NCBI RefSeq assembly: GCF_040931995.1
Contig: NZ_CP162412.1
Span: 2,705,001-2,769,000, forward strand
Direction of reading: 5' to 3'
Length of the DNA: 64,000 nt
Origin: Pelagovum sp. HNIBRBA483
Lineage (GTDB): Bacteria; Pseudomonadota; Alphaproteobacteria; Rhodobacterales; Rhodobacteraceae
The notes under the pieces are model-generated. The model was not told the origin of the DNA. It was given only the letters and a program-made list of their open reading frames with translations, and did no database searches. Shown piece by piece: positions 29,817 to 37,562 of this stretch (within the stretch, counting starts at the first letter, position 1; every line of letters starts with the position of its first letter). A program made the translations under genes and the position numbers.

Positions 29817-30104
29817 TCAGGAGATGATCCCGAGGATGTCGCTTTCCTTCATGATGAGCAGTTCTTCACCGTCAACGGTGACTTCAGTGCCCGACCATTT
29901 GCCAAACAGCACCTTGTCGCCAGCCTTGACAGCCATTGCGATCAGCTCACCGCTATCCTTGCGGGCACCTTCGCCACAAGCAACGATTTCGCCTTCAGCA
30001 GGCTTTTCCTTGGCGCTGTCGGGGATGATCAAGCCGCCAGCGGTTTTCTCGTCGCTTTCCACACGGCGGACCAGAACGCGGTCGTGCAGCGGTTTAAAAG
30101 CCAT
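29817..30104 (-). CDS. groES: Co-chaperonin GroES
   Basis: The 95-residue protein forms the seven-membered lid of the GroEL chamber. It starts [20 protein letters not shown], carries the mobile loop [20 protein letters not shown], and ends with [17 protein letters not shown]. The start has GAGGAGC ahead of it on the minus strand. It is the first gene of the groESL operon. Confidence 0.97.
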   Translation of the reverse strand: MAFKPLHDRVLVRRVESDEKTAGGLIIPDSAKEKPAEGEIVACGEGARKDSGELIAMAVKAGDKVLFGKWSGTEVTVDGEELLIMKESDILGIIS

Positions 30105-30139
30105 ATTCGTAGCTCCTCAGCTATCTGTTGTTTCCTAAA

Positions 30140-30158
30140 ACCTCCGCAGGGCGGAGGT
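30140..30158 (-). promoter_or_regulatory. Perfect hairpin in the groESL 5' UTR
   Basis: ACCTCCGC and GCGGAGGT form an 8-bp stem around a 3-base loop, right after CIRCE and 36 bases before the groES start. On the transcript it is followed by TTTTAGG, so it could be a weak attenuator or a stabilising 5' hairpin. Confidence 0.55.
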
Positions 30159-30159
30159 G

Positions 30160-30186
30160 TTATCACTCACTCACTGCGAGTGCTAA
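30160..30186 (-). promoter_or_regulatory. CIRCE element (HrcA operator) of groESL
   Basis: TTATCACTC-N9-GAGTGCTAA differs from the consensus TTAGCACTC-N9-GAGTGCTAA at one base. It sits between the promoter -10 and the groES start, the usual position for repression by HrcA. hrcA itself is not in the window. Confidence 0.92.
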
Positions 30187-30193
30187 CGGCGGA

Positions 30194-30222
30194 TAGGTAA
30201 GGAGGTCGCCCCCGCCTGTCAA
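30194..30222 (-). promoter_or_regulatory. Sigma-70-like promoter of groESL
   Basis: On the minus strand a perfect TTGACA (30222-30217) is followed after exactly 17 bases by TACCTA (30199-30194). The start of transcription would fall at the edge of the CIRCE element. Confidence 0.75.
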
Positions 30223-30443
30223 GAAGACTCGCGGTAAAAAAGTCACGCCGTCGTGATGGTTTTTTAACGCCGCGAAAAATTCCCTTGAGACTCCCGCTCC
30301 GGTTGCTATCAGCGCCCCATCGAATGCCCCAACGGGGCAAGGAGGCCGCTATGTATCTAGGATCTTTCTTTACCGCCTGGTGATCCCACCAAGCCCGCGC
30401 CCCCTTTCTGGCCTCGCGCCACTCCCGTTTTCAGGACAGTTCG
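30223..30443 (+). other. Leader-like region between the groESL promoter and the next plus-strand gene
   Basis: No ordinary gene fits here. The region holds a hairpin TGCCCC-AAC-GGGGCA (30325-30339), a strong AAGGAGG (30339-30345), a 10-codon frame (30351-30383), and two mutually exclusive short stems around its stop codon (GGATC 30360-30364 with GATCC 30382-30386, or TGGTG 30378-30382 with CACCA 30387-30391). It looks like a leader of the downstream gene. Confidence 0.45.
30351..30383 (+). CDS. Possible 10-codon leader peptide
   Basis: ATG at 30351 opens a short frame encoding MYLGSFFTAW and ending in TGA. Its ribosome site AAGGAGG, five bases from the ATG, is one of the strongest in the window, which is hard to explain for a chance frame. 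Alternative stems overlap the Trp codon and the stop. The peptide matches no attenuator known to me, so regulation of the next gene is inference. Confidence 0.4.
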   Translation: MYLGSFFTAW

Positions 30444-30779
30444 ATGTATCCCCCGATCTTTGTGGCCGATCACCGTATCGGCCCCGCAGCCTCCCTCGGC
30501 GATTCCCGCCACCATGACCGCCCACCCGCGCCGCGCCGTGGTGCGCCCGTGGTGCTGGTGATGATGCCCGATCCCGCCACCGCGCCACATGGCCCACATG
30601 CGGCAGTGATTCCGGTCGTTCCCGCCCCGCCAGAGATCCGCCGCGCGGCGCTCGTCGCCCTCGCCGCCGATCCCCGCTTCCAGCGCCGCGCCCTGCCCGC
30701 GCCCCGCACCGGCCTGCGCGTCCGGCTCGGCCAATGGCTCATGGCGCTCGGCTGGCAGCTGGTGCGGCGGGCGCCATAA
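30444..30779 (+). CDS. Hypothetical protein (111 aa)
   Basis: The frame has an AGGA about eight bases before the ATG and a GC-rich third position like resident genes. The product is rich in Pro, Ala and Arg, with VVLVMMPDPATAPHGPHAAV in the middle and a C-terminal amphipathic helix GLRVRLGQWLMALGWQLVRR that could lie on a membrane. No domain is recognised. The gene could be spurious, but the leader-like region in front of it and its clean end argue for a real gene. Confidence 0.45.
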   Translation: MYPPIFVADHRIGPAASLGDSRHHDRPPAPRRGAPVVLVMMPDPATAPHGPHAAVIPVVPAPPEIRRAALVALAADPRFQRRALPAPRTGLRVRLGQWLMALGWQLVRRAP

Positions 30780-30901
30780 CCTGCATCAACGTGAATTATC
30801 GACGCGCACAAGGTTACAAGAATAACAAAGTATTAACGATTCAGCCTCACCTTGAATTCGTATTCAGAAAAACACACCATGATCAATGTCAGGACCACGA
30901 A

Positions 30902-30932
30902 TTGACGAATCCTCCTCCAGTGCTCACATATA
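30902..30932 (+). promoter_or_regulatory. Possible promoter of the two-gene AT-rich islet
   Basis: TTGACG (30902-30907) is followed after 18-19 bases by ACATAT/CATATA. The coding start at 30963 is 30 bases further. The spacing is slightly long. Confidence 0.35.
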
Positions 30933-30962
30933 GTCAGCAGGTAACAAGCGAAGGAACAAAGG

Positions 30963-31274
30963 GTGAGCGACTTTATTGAGGGACAACCCGCGCGTGCCGA
31001 TGCCTCGACTGATGAAATCATCGAGGCTTATCGCGTCCCTGCGCCAGGTGCCAATAAGTTTATCATAAACCTTGGGCGACCTGGGCTTCGCATAGCCTTC
31101 GGTGAGATGCATGACCAATTAGAGAAGCCAGTCTTCCACAGCGGAGTGACACTTCACCCATTGGATGCAATCCGACTTTACAAGATATTACAGGAAATGC
31201 TCGAACCAATCGAACGGAATTTTCGCGAGCAAGGTGTCATTTCCAGCGAGCCGTCAGAAGACGGAGGTCACTAA
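30963..31274 (+). CDS. Hypothetical protein of an AT-rich two-gene islet (103 aa)
   Basis: The start is GTG at 30963, with an AAGGAA ahead of it. The protein has a strand-rich middle, GANKFIINLGRPGLRIAFGE, and a helical end, LHPLDAIRLYKILQEMLEPI. The pattern is loosely like DUF3467-type proteins, but too weakly to name it. Base composition is AT-richer than neighbouring genes. The TAA shares its last A with the ATG of the next gene, so the two are coupled and probably function together. Confidence 0.6.
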   Translation: MSDFIEGQPARADASTDEIIEAYRVPAPGANKFIINLGRPGLRIAFGEMHDQLEKPVFHSGVTLHPLDAIRLYKILQEMLEPIERNFREQGVISSEPSEDGGH

Positions 31275-31678
31275 TGGCTGACAAAAGCAATATTTATGAC
31301 TTCTCACCCGCACAGGGACACGGAGGAAGCGGTGGATCAGGAGGGGGGAACATTTCATGGAGAGACTATGTAGATGCCCAAGACAAATTAACTCGAGCAG
31401 AAAACAGCGCGAGTTTTGCAGAAATCCGATATGGATTGGCTCACATCGGAGATCAATTCGAGATCCAAAAAGAGCTACTTCAAACTACTAAATCGGCGGC
31501 GAATGAAGCAAAAACGGCAGCGGAGGGAGCCATGGCAGCCGCGACCAATACGAAATGGAACATCATCGCGACGGCAATTGGTGTTGTTGGCGTTTTGTTT
31601 GCCGCTTGGGCGATATGGGGCCAAGGTATTGAAATGGTAGCCAGCATTCTGAACTCAGCGGGTTCAATCTCAAAATAG
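31274..31678 (+). CDS. Hypothetical membrane-anchored protein of the same islet (134 aa)
   Basis: The protein begins with a Gly/Ser-rich stretch (PAQGHGGSGGSGGGNISWRD), continues with a long alpha-helical coiled-coil-like part (DKLTRAENSASFAEIRYGLA to AANEAKTAAEGAMAAA), and ends in one membrane helix, IIATAIGVVGVLFAAWAIWG. It could be a C-terminally anchored inner-membrane protein. It is coupled to the 103-aa gene by TAATG and is equally AT-rich. I recognise no family. Confidence 0.6.
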   Translation: MADKSNIYDFSPAQGHGGSGGSGGGNISWRDYVDAQDKLTRAENSASFAEIRYGLAHIGDQFEIQKELLQTTKSAANEAKTAAEGAMAAATNTKWNIIATAIGVVGVLFAAWAIWGQGIEMVASILNSAGSISK

Positions 31679-31864
31679 TGCTTGGTCTGACATCTGAATC
31701 CTAGCGCAGCAAGCACAGATTATTCCGAATTGACCTTCCACACTTGCCGCCATCGCGCGGCCATATCGTCGCGCAACCCCGCTTTGCGCGCGCGGCAGGG
31801 TGACAACCGCCGCGCGCCTTTCTATAAGGCCCGCGATTTCCATTCCTTCTTCTAAGGACACATC

Positions 31865-32782
31865 ATGACGACGCTCGTTTTCGGCCACAAAGCCCCCGAC
31901 ACCGATTCCACCGGCGCCCCGCTGATCTGGGCGTGGTATCTCTCCCATAAGGGCGAGGCTGCCGAGGCCCGCCTGCTCGGCCAGCCCAACACCGAAGCCA
32001 CCTTCGTCGCCCAGCGCTGGGGCTTCGACCTGCCGCAGGTGATCGAGGACGTCGCCAATGATCAGCCCTGCGTGATCGTTGACACCAACAACCCCGCCGA
32101 ACTGCCCGCCAACATCAATAACGCCGATGTCCGCGCGATCATCGACCACCACAAGCTCGTCGGCGGGCTGGAAACCAAAGGCCCGATCGACATCACGATC
32201 CGCCCGCTTGCCTGCACCGTCACCGTCATGCACGGCCTGATGGGCGCAGACGCCGCCGCGATGCCCGACGCGATCAAGGGCCTGATGCTCTCCTGCATCC
32301 TGTCCGACACGCTGGAATTCCGCTCCCCCACCACCACCGAGACAGACCGCGCGCTGGCCGAAACCCTCGCCGCTGACCTCGGCATCAACATCGCTGACTA
32401 CGCAGCCGAGATGTTCGCCGCGAAATCCGATGTCTCGGCCTTTTCTGACGCCGAGCTGATCCGCATGGATTCGAAAGCCTACGAAGTCGGCGGCACCAAT
32501 TTCCGCGTCTCTGTGCTGGAAACTACCGCCCCGCAGATCGTCATGGACCGTAAAGACAGCCTGATGGCCTCCATGCCCACCGTCGCCACTGAGGATGGCG
32601 TCGATCAGGTGCTCCTCTTCGTGGTGGATATCCTCAAGGAAGAGGCCACCCTGCTCGTCCCCAACGATCTGGTGAAAACCGTCGCCGAAAAGAGCTTCGG
32701 CGCCAGCGTTTCGGGCGATACGGTCGTCCTGCCCGGCATCATGAGCCGCAAAAAGCAGATCATCCCGAACCTCGCGGTTTAA
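31865..32782 (+). CDS. ppaC: Manganese-dependent inorganic pyrophosphatase (family II, DHH)
   Basis: The enzyme splits pyrophosphate and so pulls biosynthesis forward. The 305 residues match family II. Metal-site motifs are present: FGHKAPDTDS (His and Asp ligands), VIVDTNNPAELP, the DHH-type IIDHHKLVG, and SCILSDTLEFRSPTTTETD. The C-terminal DHHA2 part carries DRKDSLMASMPTVA and LPGIMSRKKQIIPNL with the substrate-binding Arg-Lys-Lys. A clear terminator follows. Confidence 0.96.
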   Translation: MTTLVFGHKAPDTDSTGAPLIWAWYLSHKGEAAEARLLGQPNTEATFVAQRWGFDLPQVIEDVANDQPCVIVDTNNPAELPANINNADVRAIIDHHKLVGGLETKGPIDITIRPLACTVTVMHGLMGADAAAMPDAIKGLMLSCILSDTLEFRSPTTTETDRALAETLAADLGINIADYAAEMFAAKSDVSAFSDAELIRMDSKAYEVGGTNFRVSVLETTAPQIVMDRKDSLMASMPTVATEDGVDQVLLFVVDILKEEATLLVPNDLVKTVAEKSFGASVSGDTVVLPGIMSRKKQIIPNLAV

Positions 32783-32794
32783 GAGTTTCGGATC

Positions 32795-32818
32795 GGGCCG
32801 CCTCGTGCGGCCCTTTTC
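32795..32818 (+). terminator. Rho-independent terminator after ppaC
   Basis: GGGCCGC and GCGGCCC form a perfect 7-bp stem around CTCGT, followed by TTTTCATTT. The next gene starts 15 bases later, so its promoter may be upstream or read-through may occur. Confidence 0.8.
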
Positions 32819-32833
32819 ATTTGAGGAGGAGCC

Positions 32834-33205
32834 ATGACCTACCGCAACACCATACTGGCAACGGCCATCCTCTTCCTCGCACTTGCCACAGGGCTGCTGA
32901 CTGCGCCAGGTGTCTTTGCCACAACATTCGGCCTTGAGCCGCTCTCAGGTACCGCAGTTATGGCACGCCGCGCGGGCATTCTTATGATAGGGCTGGCAGG
33001 TCTCGCCTACGCGGTGCGCGATCTCCCCTCAGGCGCCACGCGAAAAACCGTTATCCAAACATTCGCCGTGGTCTTCATCGCCTTCATCATTCTGGGCCTC
33101 ATCGACCTGATCCGTGGCACGGCCGGTGCTGGCATCTTCGTGGCGATCCTGCCGGAAACCGTCTTCGCCGCGCTCTTTCTCCGCCTGTGGTTCAAAACCG
33201 GATAA
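32834..33205 (+). CDS. Small integral membrane protein (123 aa, four helices)
   Basis: A strong GAGGAGGAG precedes the ATG. Four hydrophobic helices are visible: ILATAILFLALATGLLTAPG, AGILMIGLAGLAYAV, TFAVVFIAFIILGLIDLI and IFVAILPETVFAALFLRLWF. The layout is like DUF4345-type proteins of unknown function, but the match is by pattern only. It lies between ppaC and the converging aminopeptidase gene. Confidence 0.75.
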   Translation: MTYRNTILATAILFLALATGLLTAPGVFATTFGLEPLSGTAVMARRAGILMIGLAGLAYAVRDLPSGATRKTVIQTFAVVFIAFIILGLIDLIRGTAGAGIFVAILPETVFAALFLRLWFKTG

Positions 33206-33236
33206 CGCAGCAACGCAGAGCTCCCGTCACCCGATG

Positions 33237-33262
33237 CAAAACGGCGGCGCCCAGGCCGCCGC
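33237..33262 (-). terminator. Likely terminator of the M29 aminopeptidase gene
   Basis: On the minus strand GCGGCG and CGCCGC flank a 7-base loop and are followed by CGTTTTGC. The T-run is short, so efficiency is uncertain. Confidence 0.5.
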
Positions 33263-33286
33263 TATTCACCGCGCCGCATCCCGCCG

Positions 33287-34540
33287 TTACGCGGCCCAGC
33301 CACCATCGCGGAACACAGGCACCCGCGTGCCATCGGCCTTGATCCCGTCGATCTCTGTTTCCGGCCCGCCGATCATCCAATCCACATGGATCAGGCTCTC
33401 GTTGCCACCCGCTGCCGCCATCTTCTCCTTGTCACCGCTCACGCCCTCGACAAAGCACTCCGAATAGCACTGCCCCTGCGCAATATGACAGGCGGCGTTC
33501 TCGTCGAACAACGTATTGAAGAACAGCACACCCGTATCCGAGATCGGTGAGCGGAACGGCACCAGCGCCACCTCGCCCAACCGCGCCGCGCCCTCGTCGG
33601 TGTCGATCAGCTTGCGGAACACATCCTGCCCGCTGGCGCATGTCACCTCTACGATCCGCCCTGCCTCGAACCGCGCCTCGATCCCGTCGATCAGCGTACC
33701 CTGATGCACCAGGGGCTTGCTCGCCCGCACCGTGCCATCCACCCGCTGCGCATGCGGCGTGGTAAAGACCTCCTCTGTCGGGATATTCGGGTTACAGGCC
33801 ACGCCGTTCTTCGCCATCGACGAGCCGCCATTCCAGCTATGCCCCTCGGCCAGACCCACCGTCAGATCGGTGCCCGGCCCCTTGAAATGCAGCGCTTGGA
33901 ATTTGTGCTGGTTCATCCAATCCTTCCGCGCATGCAGCCGCGCATCATGCTCAGCCCATGCGGCGACCGGATCAGCCTCGTTCACCCGCGAGGCTGCAAA
34001 AATCGCCTCCGCCAACTGGCCGACCGCCGTATCCTCATCCACATCGGGGAAGACCTTCTTCGCCCAAGCGACCGTCGGATAGGCCACGATGGACCAGTTG
34101 ATGTTAAAGCCGGTGATCCGCTCCATTGCAGGCCGTCCGGCGATGGAGTTGGCCTTGCCGATCCGCGAGATCTTCTCGGGGTCTTGCCCCGCCAACAGCC
34201 CCGGATTCTCGCCCGAGATATTCATCCGCGCCGCGTTGTTGTCATAGGCTTCCGCCATCCCGTTGAAGAGCCAGTTCGCCGCGCGGTCAAAGCTCGCGTC
34301 ACTGCCATGCGCAAATCGCGCCAAAACAACATGTTCGTCATGCACCAAGGGCGTCACCAGCCCCGCACCCGCGCGATAAGCCACCGCCGCGATCCGGCGC
34401 ACCAACGGCATCGCCTCCAGCGGCGCGGTCAGCACCAGATCCTGCCCCTCTTGCAGGTTCAGCCCCACATGCACCGCCACCTCGGCGAGCTTGTCGAGCT
34501 TTTGCGGGTCGATTGCGGGATGTGCCTCCAAAATGGCCAT
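33287..34540 (-). CDS. M29 family aminopeptidase (thermophilic aminopeptidase/AmpS type)
   Basis: The 417-residue protein is a two-metal aminopeptidase. Typical segments are LDKLAEVAVHVGLNLQEGQD, the metal-site motif CNPNIPTEEVFTTPHAQRVD, SDTGVLFFNTLFDENAACHI with the ligand Glu and His, and the final SLIHVDWMIGGPETEIDGI. It has no signal peptide, so it works in the cytosol on short peptides. An AGGAGA ribosome site precedes the ATG. It is divergent from the HAD gene across a region of iterated repeats. Confidence 0.93.
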   Translation of the reverse strand: MAILEAHPAIDPQKLDKLAEVAVHVGLNLQEGQDLVLTAPLEAMPLVRRIAAVAYRAGAGLVTPLVHDEHVVLARFAHGSDASFDRAANWLFNGMAEAYDNNAARMNISGENPGLLAGQDPEKISRIGKANSIAGRPAMERITGFNINWSIVAYPTVAWAKKVFPDVDEDTAVGQLAEAIFAASRVNEADPVAAWAEHDARLHARKDWMNQHKFQALHFKGPGTDLTVGLAEGHSWNGGSSMAKNGVACNPNIPTEEVFTTPHAQRVDGTVRASKPLVHQGTLIDGIEARFEAGRIVEVTCASGQDVFRKLIDTDEGAARLGEVALVPFRSPISDTGVLFFNTLFDENAACHIAQGQCYSECFVEGVSGDKEKMAAAGGNESLIHVDWMIGGPETEIDGIKADGTRVPVFRDGGWAA

Positions 34541-34625
34541 GAAACTCTCCTAAAAATGCTGTTTCGAGGGACTGTAAAGTTTTCGCAAACGCCGTCCAGA
34601 CCGATTAACCATTCATCAATTTTGC

Positions 34626-34678
34626 TGCATGTGCGATATGCATCGGATGTGCATGGATTGTGCATCACTTGTGCATCG
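34626..34678. repeat. Four tandem 11-bp units (consensus NNTGTGCATSR) in a divergent promoter region
   Basis: GATATGCATCG, GATGTGCATGG, ATTGTGCATCA and CTTGTGCATCG follow one another without gaps from 34635 to 34678, and a fifth TGCAT lies 13 bases before the second. The period of 11 bases puts each TGCAT on the same face of the helix. The array ends 26 bases before the HAD gene start and faces the M29 gene on the other side. Confidence 0.75.
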
Positions 34679-34704
34679 CCGTTTTCGCCGTTTCAGGAGC
34701 CCCC

Positions 34705-35577
34705 ATGACCCGCATCATTTCCCGCTTTTCCGAGATCTCCGACGCCTATGATCTCGCCTATGTCGATCTCTGGGGCTGCATGCATAACGGCCTGCGTGCC
34801 TTCCCTGATGCCGTGGCCGCGATGCAGGCGTTTCGGGTCTCCGGCGGGCGCGTCGTTCTGGTGACGAACGCCCCCCGCCCCCGCGCCGATGTCGAACGCC
34901 AAGTGGCGCATTTTGGCATCCCTGATGACGCATGGGATGTCGTCGCCACCTCCGGCGATGCCGCGCGTCTGGCGCTGTTTCGCGGTGTGGTGGGCAGCAA
35001 GGTCTATTTCATGGGCGAAGAGCGTGATCTCACCTTCCTCGATCCCCTGAAGATCGTCGAAAATCCCGTTGAAATTCAGCGCGTTCCGCTGGCAGAGGCC
35101 GAAGGCATCGTCTGCTGCGGCCCGTTCGATTCCCACGCTGATCCAGCCGTGAACCGCCCCGATTTTCTCTATGCCAAACAGAAGGGGCTGAAGCTCCTCT
35201 GCGCCAATCCCGATGTGGTCGTAGATCGCGGCGAGAGCCGCGAGTGGTGCGCCGGTGCGCTGGCCGAACTCTATACCGAAATGGGCGGCGAGAGCCTCTA
35301 CTTCGGCAAGCCCCACCCCCCCATCTACGACCTCGCCCGCAAACGGTACGATGCCCTCCCAGATGCGAAACCCGATCCGCGTATCATTGCTATTGGGGAC
35401 GGGATTCGCACCGACATCCTCGGCGCGCTGGGAGAGGGGATCGACAGCCTGATGATCACCGGCGGCCTCGCCGCCCGCGAAACCGGCACCCATACGCAAC
35501 CGGACGCGGATATGCTAAGTACTTACATTCAAAAGGAAAAAGTCGAACCGACCCATGCCATCGGCTATTTACGCTAG
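34705..35577 (+). CDS. HAD-superfamily hydrolase, class IIA-like (TIGR01459 type)
   Basis: The 290-residue protein has the HAD motifs in order: AYVDLWGCMHNGLRAFPDAV (the nucleophile position, with the usual D..G replaced by DLWG), VVLVTNAPRPRADVERQVAH, FGKPHPPIYDLARK with the Lys, and IIAIGDGIRTDILGALGEG with the acidic pair. The family resembles NagD/sugar-phosphatase proteins; substrates are unknown. The ATG at 34705 follows CAGGAG by five bases. The iterated repeats upstream suggest specific control. Confidence 0.88.
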   Translation: MTRIISRFSEISDAYDLAYVDLWGCMHNGLRAFPDAVAAMQAFRVSGGRVVLVTNAPRPRADVERQVAHFGIPDDAWDVVATSGDAARLALFRGVVGSKVYFMGEERDLTFLDPLKIVENPVEIQRVPLAEAEGIVCCGPFDSHADPAVNRPDFLYAKQKGLKLLCANPDVVVDRGESREWCAGALAELYTEMGGESLYFGKPHPPIYDLARKRYDALPDAKPDPRIIAIGDGIRTDILGALGEGIDSLMITGGLAARETGTHTQPDADMLSTYIQKEKVEPTHAIGYLR

Positions 35578-35660
35578 CTTAACTTTTTCTGCACTTGCAA
35601 AGTAATTAAATTGCGCCTACTCTCGCTGAATAGGATATTTATTGCGCGACGGATGAGGTC

Positions 35661-36104
35661 ATGTTGGATAATTTCCCCAGAGGGACGATCTGCATCGAGG
35701 ATATCGAGATCGGGATGACCCGCTCGCTCCGCAAGGAAGTGACCGACCGCGACATCGAACTTTTCGCCGAGGTATCGACCGATAGAAACCCCGTTCACCT
35801 TGATGAAAGCTACGCGCAAGACACCATCTTCGAAGGCCGCATCGCCCACGGCATGCTGACCGCTGGCCTGATCTCCGCCGTCATCGGCGAGCAGCTCCCC
35901 GGTCATGGCACGGTCTATCTCGGCCAGTCGCTAAAGTTCCTCGCCCCCGTCCGCCCCGGCGATGTCGTTTTGGCCGAGGTTGAGGTCACGGCGATCGATC
36001 ATTCCAAGCGCCGCGTCTCGCTCGACACCCGCTGCATGATCGGCAACAAGAAAGTTCTGATAGGCGAAGCCACAGTTCTCGCCCCAAGCCGCAAGTTCGA
36101 CTGA
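35661..36104 (+). CDS. MaoC family dehydratase ((R)-enoyl-CoA hydratase-like)
   Basis: The 147-residue hot-dog-fold protein contains the hydratase-2 signature FAEVSTDRNPVHLDESYAQD and FEGRIAHGMLTAGLISAVIG, with the catalytic Asp/His pair. These enzymes hydrate trans-2-enoyl-CoA to the (R)-3-hydroxy form, often in polyhydroxyalkanoate or fatty acid metabolism. It lies 83 bases after the HAD gene in a run of same-strand genes leading to ribF. Confidence 0.92.
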   Translation: MLDNFPRGTICIEDIEIGMTRSLRKEVTDRDIELFAEVSTDRNPVHLDESYAQDTIFEGRIAHGMLTAGLISAVIGEQLPGHGTVYLGQSLKFLAPVRPGDVVLAEVEVTAIDHSKRRVSLDTRCMIGNKKVLIGEATVLAPSRKFD

Positions 36105-36148
36105 TCACACCGCTTGCGCAGCCCCGCGCGAGCCGCTAGGCATCGCTC

Positions 36149-37099
36149 ATGCGCATCATACGGGACACGCTCTATCTTGATCCGGCCGACCGCGGCGCCG
36201 TCGCCGCCATCGGCAATTTCGATGGTGTCCATCTCGGCCACCAAGAGGTCATCGCCCAAACGCGCAAGGCGGCTGCCGCCCTATCCGCCCCCCTCGGCGT
36301 GATGACCTTCGAGCCGCATCCCCGCGAGTATTTCGCATCTGTCCACGGTGCGGATCTCCCCCCTTTCCGCCTGATGAGCCCCGAGGCAAAGGCCCACCGG
36401 ATGCAAAAGATCGGCGTCCAGCGGCTCTACGAGATCACCTTCAACGAAACGCTTGCGGCGCTCGAACCGGCTGATTTCGCCCGTAAAATCCTGCACGAAC
36501 GTCTGGCGCTCAAACATGTCGTCGTCGGCGCTGATTTCTGCTTTGGCAAGGGCCGCGCTGGCACCGCTGCCGATCTTCAGGCCTATGGCACCGAGTTCGG
36601 CTTCGGCGTTTCCATTGCCGAGATGGTCACGCTCTCCGCCGGCGAGGTGTCCTCCACCGCCATCCGCAATGCCCTGTCGGAGGGCCGCCCCCGGGACGCT
36701 GCCGCCATGCTCGGCCATTGGCACCGGATCGACGGCGAGGTCATTCGCGGCGACCAACGCGGCCGCGACCTCGGCTACCCCACCGCCAATATGTCCATCG
36801 CCGGACTGCACCCGCCCCGGTTCGGAGTCTATGCCGTCCGCGTGGATATTCTCAGCGGTCCGCATCAAGGCACCTATAACGGCGCAGCCTCCATCGGCGT
36901 GCGCCCAACCTTTGGTGAGAACCACCCCAATTGCGAAACCTTCATCTTTGATTTCAAAGGCGATCTCTACGGCGCGGGGCTCTCTGTCGCGCTGGTCGAT
37001 TACCTCCGCCCCGAAGAGCGGTTCGACGATCTCGATGCCCTCATCACCCAGATGGACGCGGACTGCCATAAGGCCCGTGAAATCCTCGCCAATGTCTAA
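36149..37099 (+). CDS. ribF: Bifunctional riboflavin kinase/FAD synthetase
   Basis: The enzyme turns riboflavin into FMN and then FAD. The N-terminal adenylyltransferase part has AAIGNFDGVHLGHQEVIAQ and GVMTFEPHPREYF, then VVGADFCFGKGRAGTAADLQ and SSTAIRNALSEGRPRDAAAM. The C-terminal kinase part has GDQRGRDLGYPTANMSI and GVYAVRVD with GAASIGVRPTFG. The length of 316 fits. The last eight bases overlap the YcgN gene, and the next gene overlaps that by one base. Confidence 0.96.
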   Translation: MRIIRDTLYLDPADRGAVAAIGNFDGVHLGHQEVIAQTRKAAAALSAPLGVMTFEPHPREYFASVHGADLPPFRLMSPEAKAHRMQKIGVQRLYEITFNETLAALEPADFARKILHERLALKHVVVGADFCFGKGRAGTAADLQAYGTEFGFGVSIAEMVTLSAGEVSSTAIRNALSEGRPRDAAAMLGHWHRIDGEVIRGDQRGRDLGYPTANMSIAGLHPPRFGVYAVRVDILSGPHQGTYNGAASIGVRPTFGENHPNCETFIFDFKGDLYGAGLSVALVDYLRPEERFDDLDALITQMDADCHKAREILANV

Positions 37100-37562
37100 G
37101 AAACCCGCCGCCTCCGGCCTGCGAGAGCGCTTCTGGGCCACCGTCCCTATGGCCCAGATGACCGAGGCGGAATGGGAGGCCCTCTGCGACGGCTGCGGCA
37201 AATGCTGCCTCAACAAGCTCGAAGACGAAGACACAGGTGAGGTCGCCCTCACCCGCGTCGCCTGCCGCCTGCTCGACGATAGCACCTGCCGCTGCTCTCA
37301 ATACCCGATCCGGCACCAGTTCATCCCCGAATGTATCGTCCTGTCACCCACGTCGATCACCGAGCACCTTTACTGGCTGCCGCAAACCTGCGCCTACCGC
37401 CTCGTTTACGAAGGCCGCGACCTCTATGACTGGCACCTGCTGATCTCCGGCGATCCGCAAAGCGTGCATGACGCGGGCGTCTCCATGCAGGGCCGCACCG
37501 TGCCAGAGTTCGAGATCGAAGAAGACGATTGGGAAGATCACATCATCGAGGAACCGCTCTGA
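37092..37562 (+). CDS. YcgN family cysteine cluster protein (UPF0260)
   Basis: The 156-residue protein carries the CxxC-x2-CC cluster LCDGCGKCCLNKLEDEDTGE and later cysteines in LDDSTCRCSQYPIRHQFIPE, C in PECIVLSP and C in LPQTCAYRLVYEGRDLYDWH. The arrangement suggests an iron-sulfur or zinc centre. No function is established for the family. It overlaps ribF by eight bases and the threonine aldolase gene by one base (TGATG). Confidence 0.92.
   Translation: MSKKPAASGLRERFWATVPMAQMTEAEWEALCDGCGKCCLNKLEDEDTGEVALTRVACRLLDDSTCRCSQYPIRHQFIPECIVLSPTSITEHLYWLPQTCAYRLVYEGRDLYDWHLLISGDPQSVHDAGVSMQGRTVPEFEIEEDDWEDHIIEEPL

Noticed and set aside
31679-31864. tRNA or attachment site next to the two-gene islet
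   Set aside because: I could not draw a cloverleaf or find direct repeats at the islet borders.
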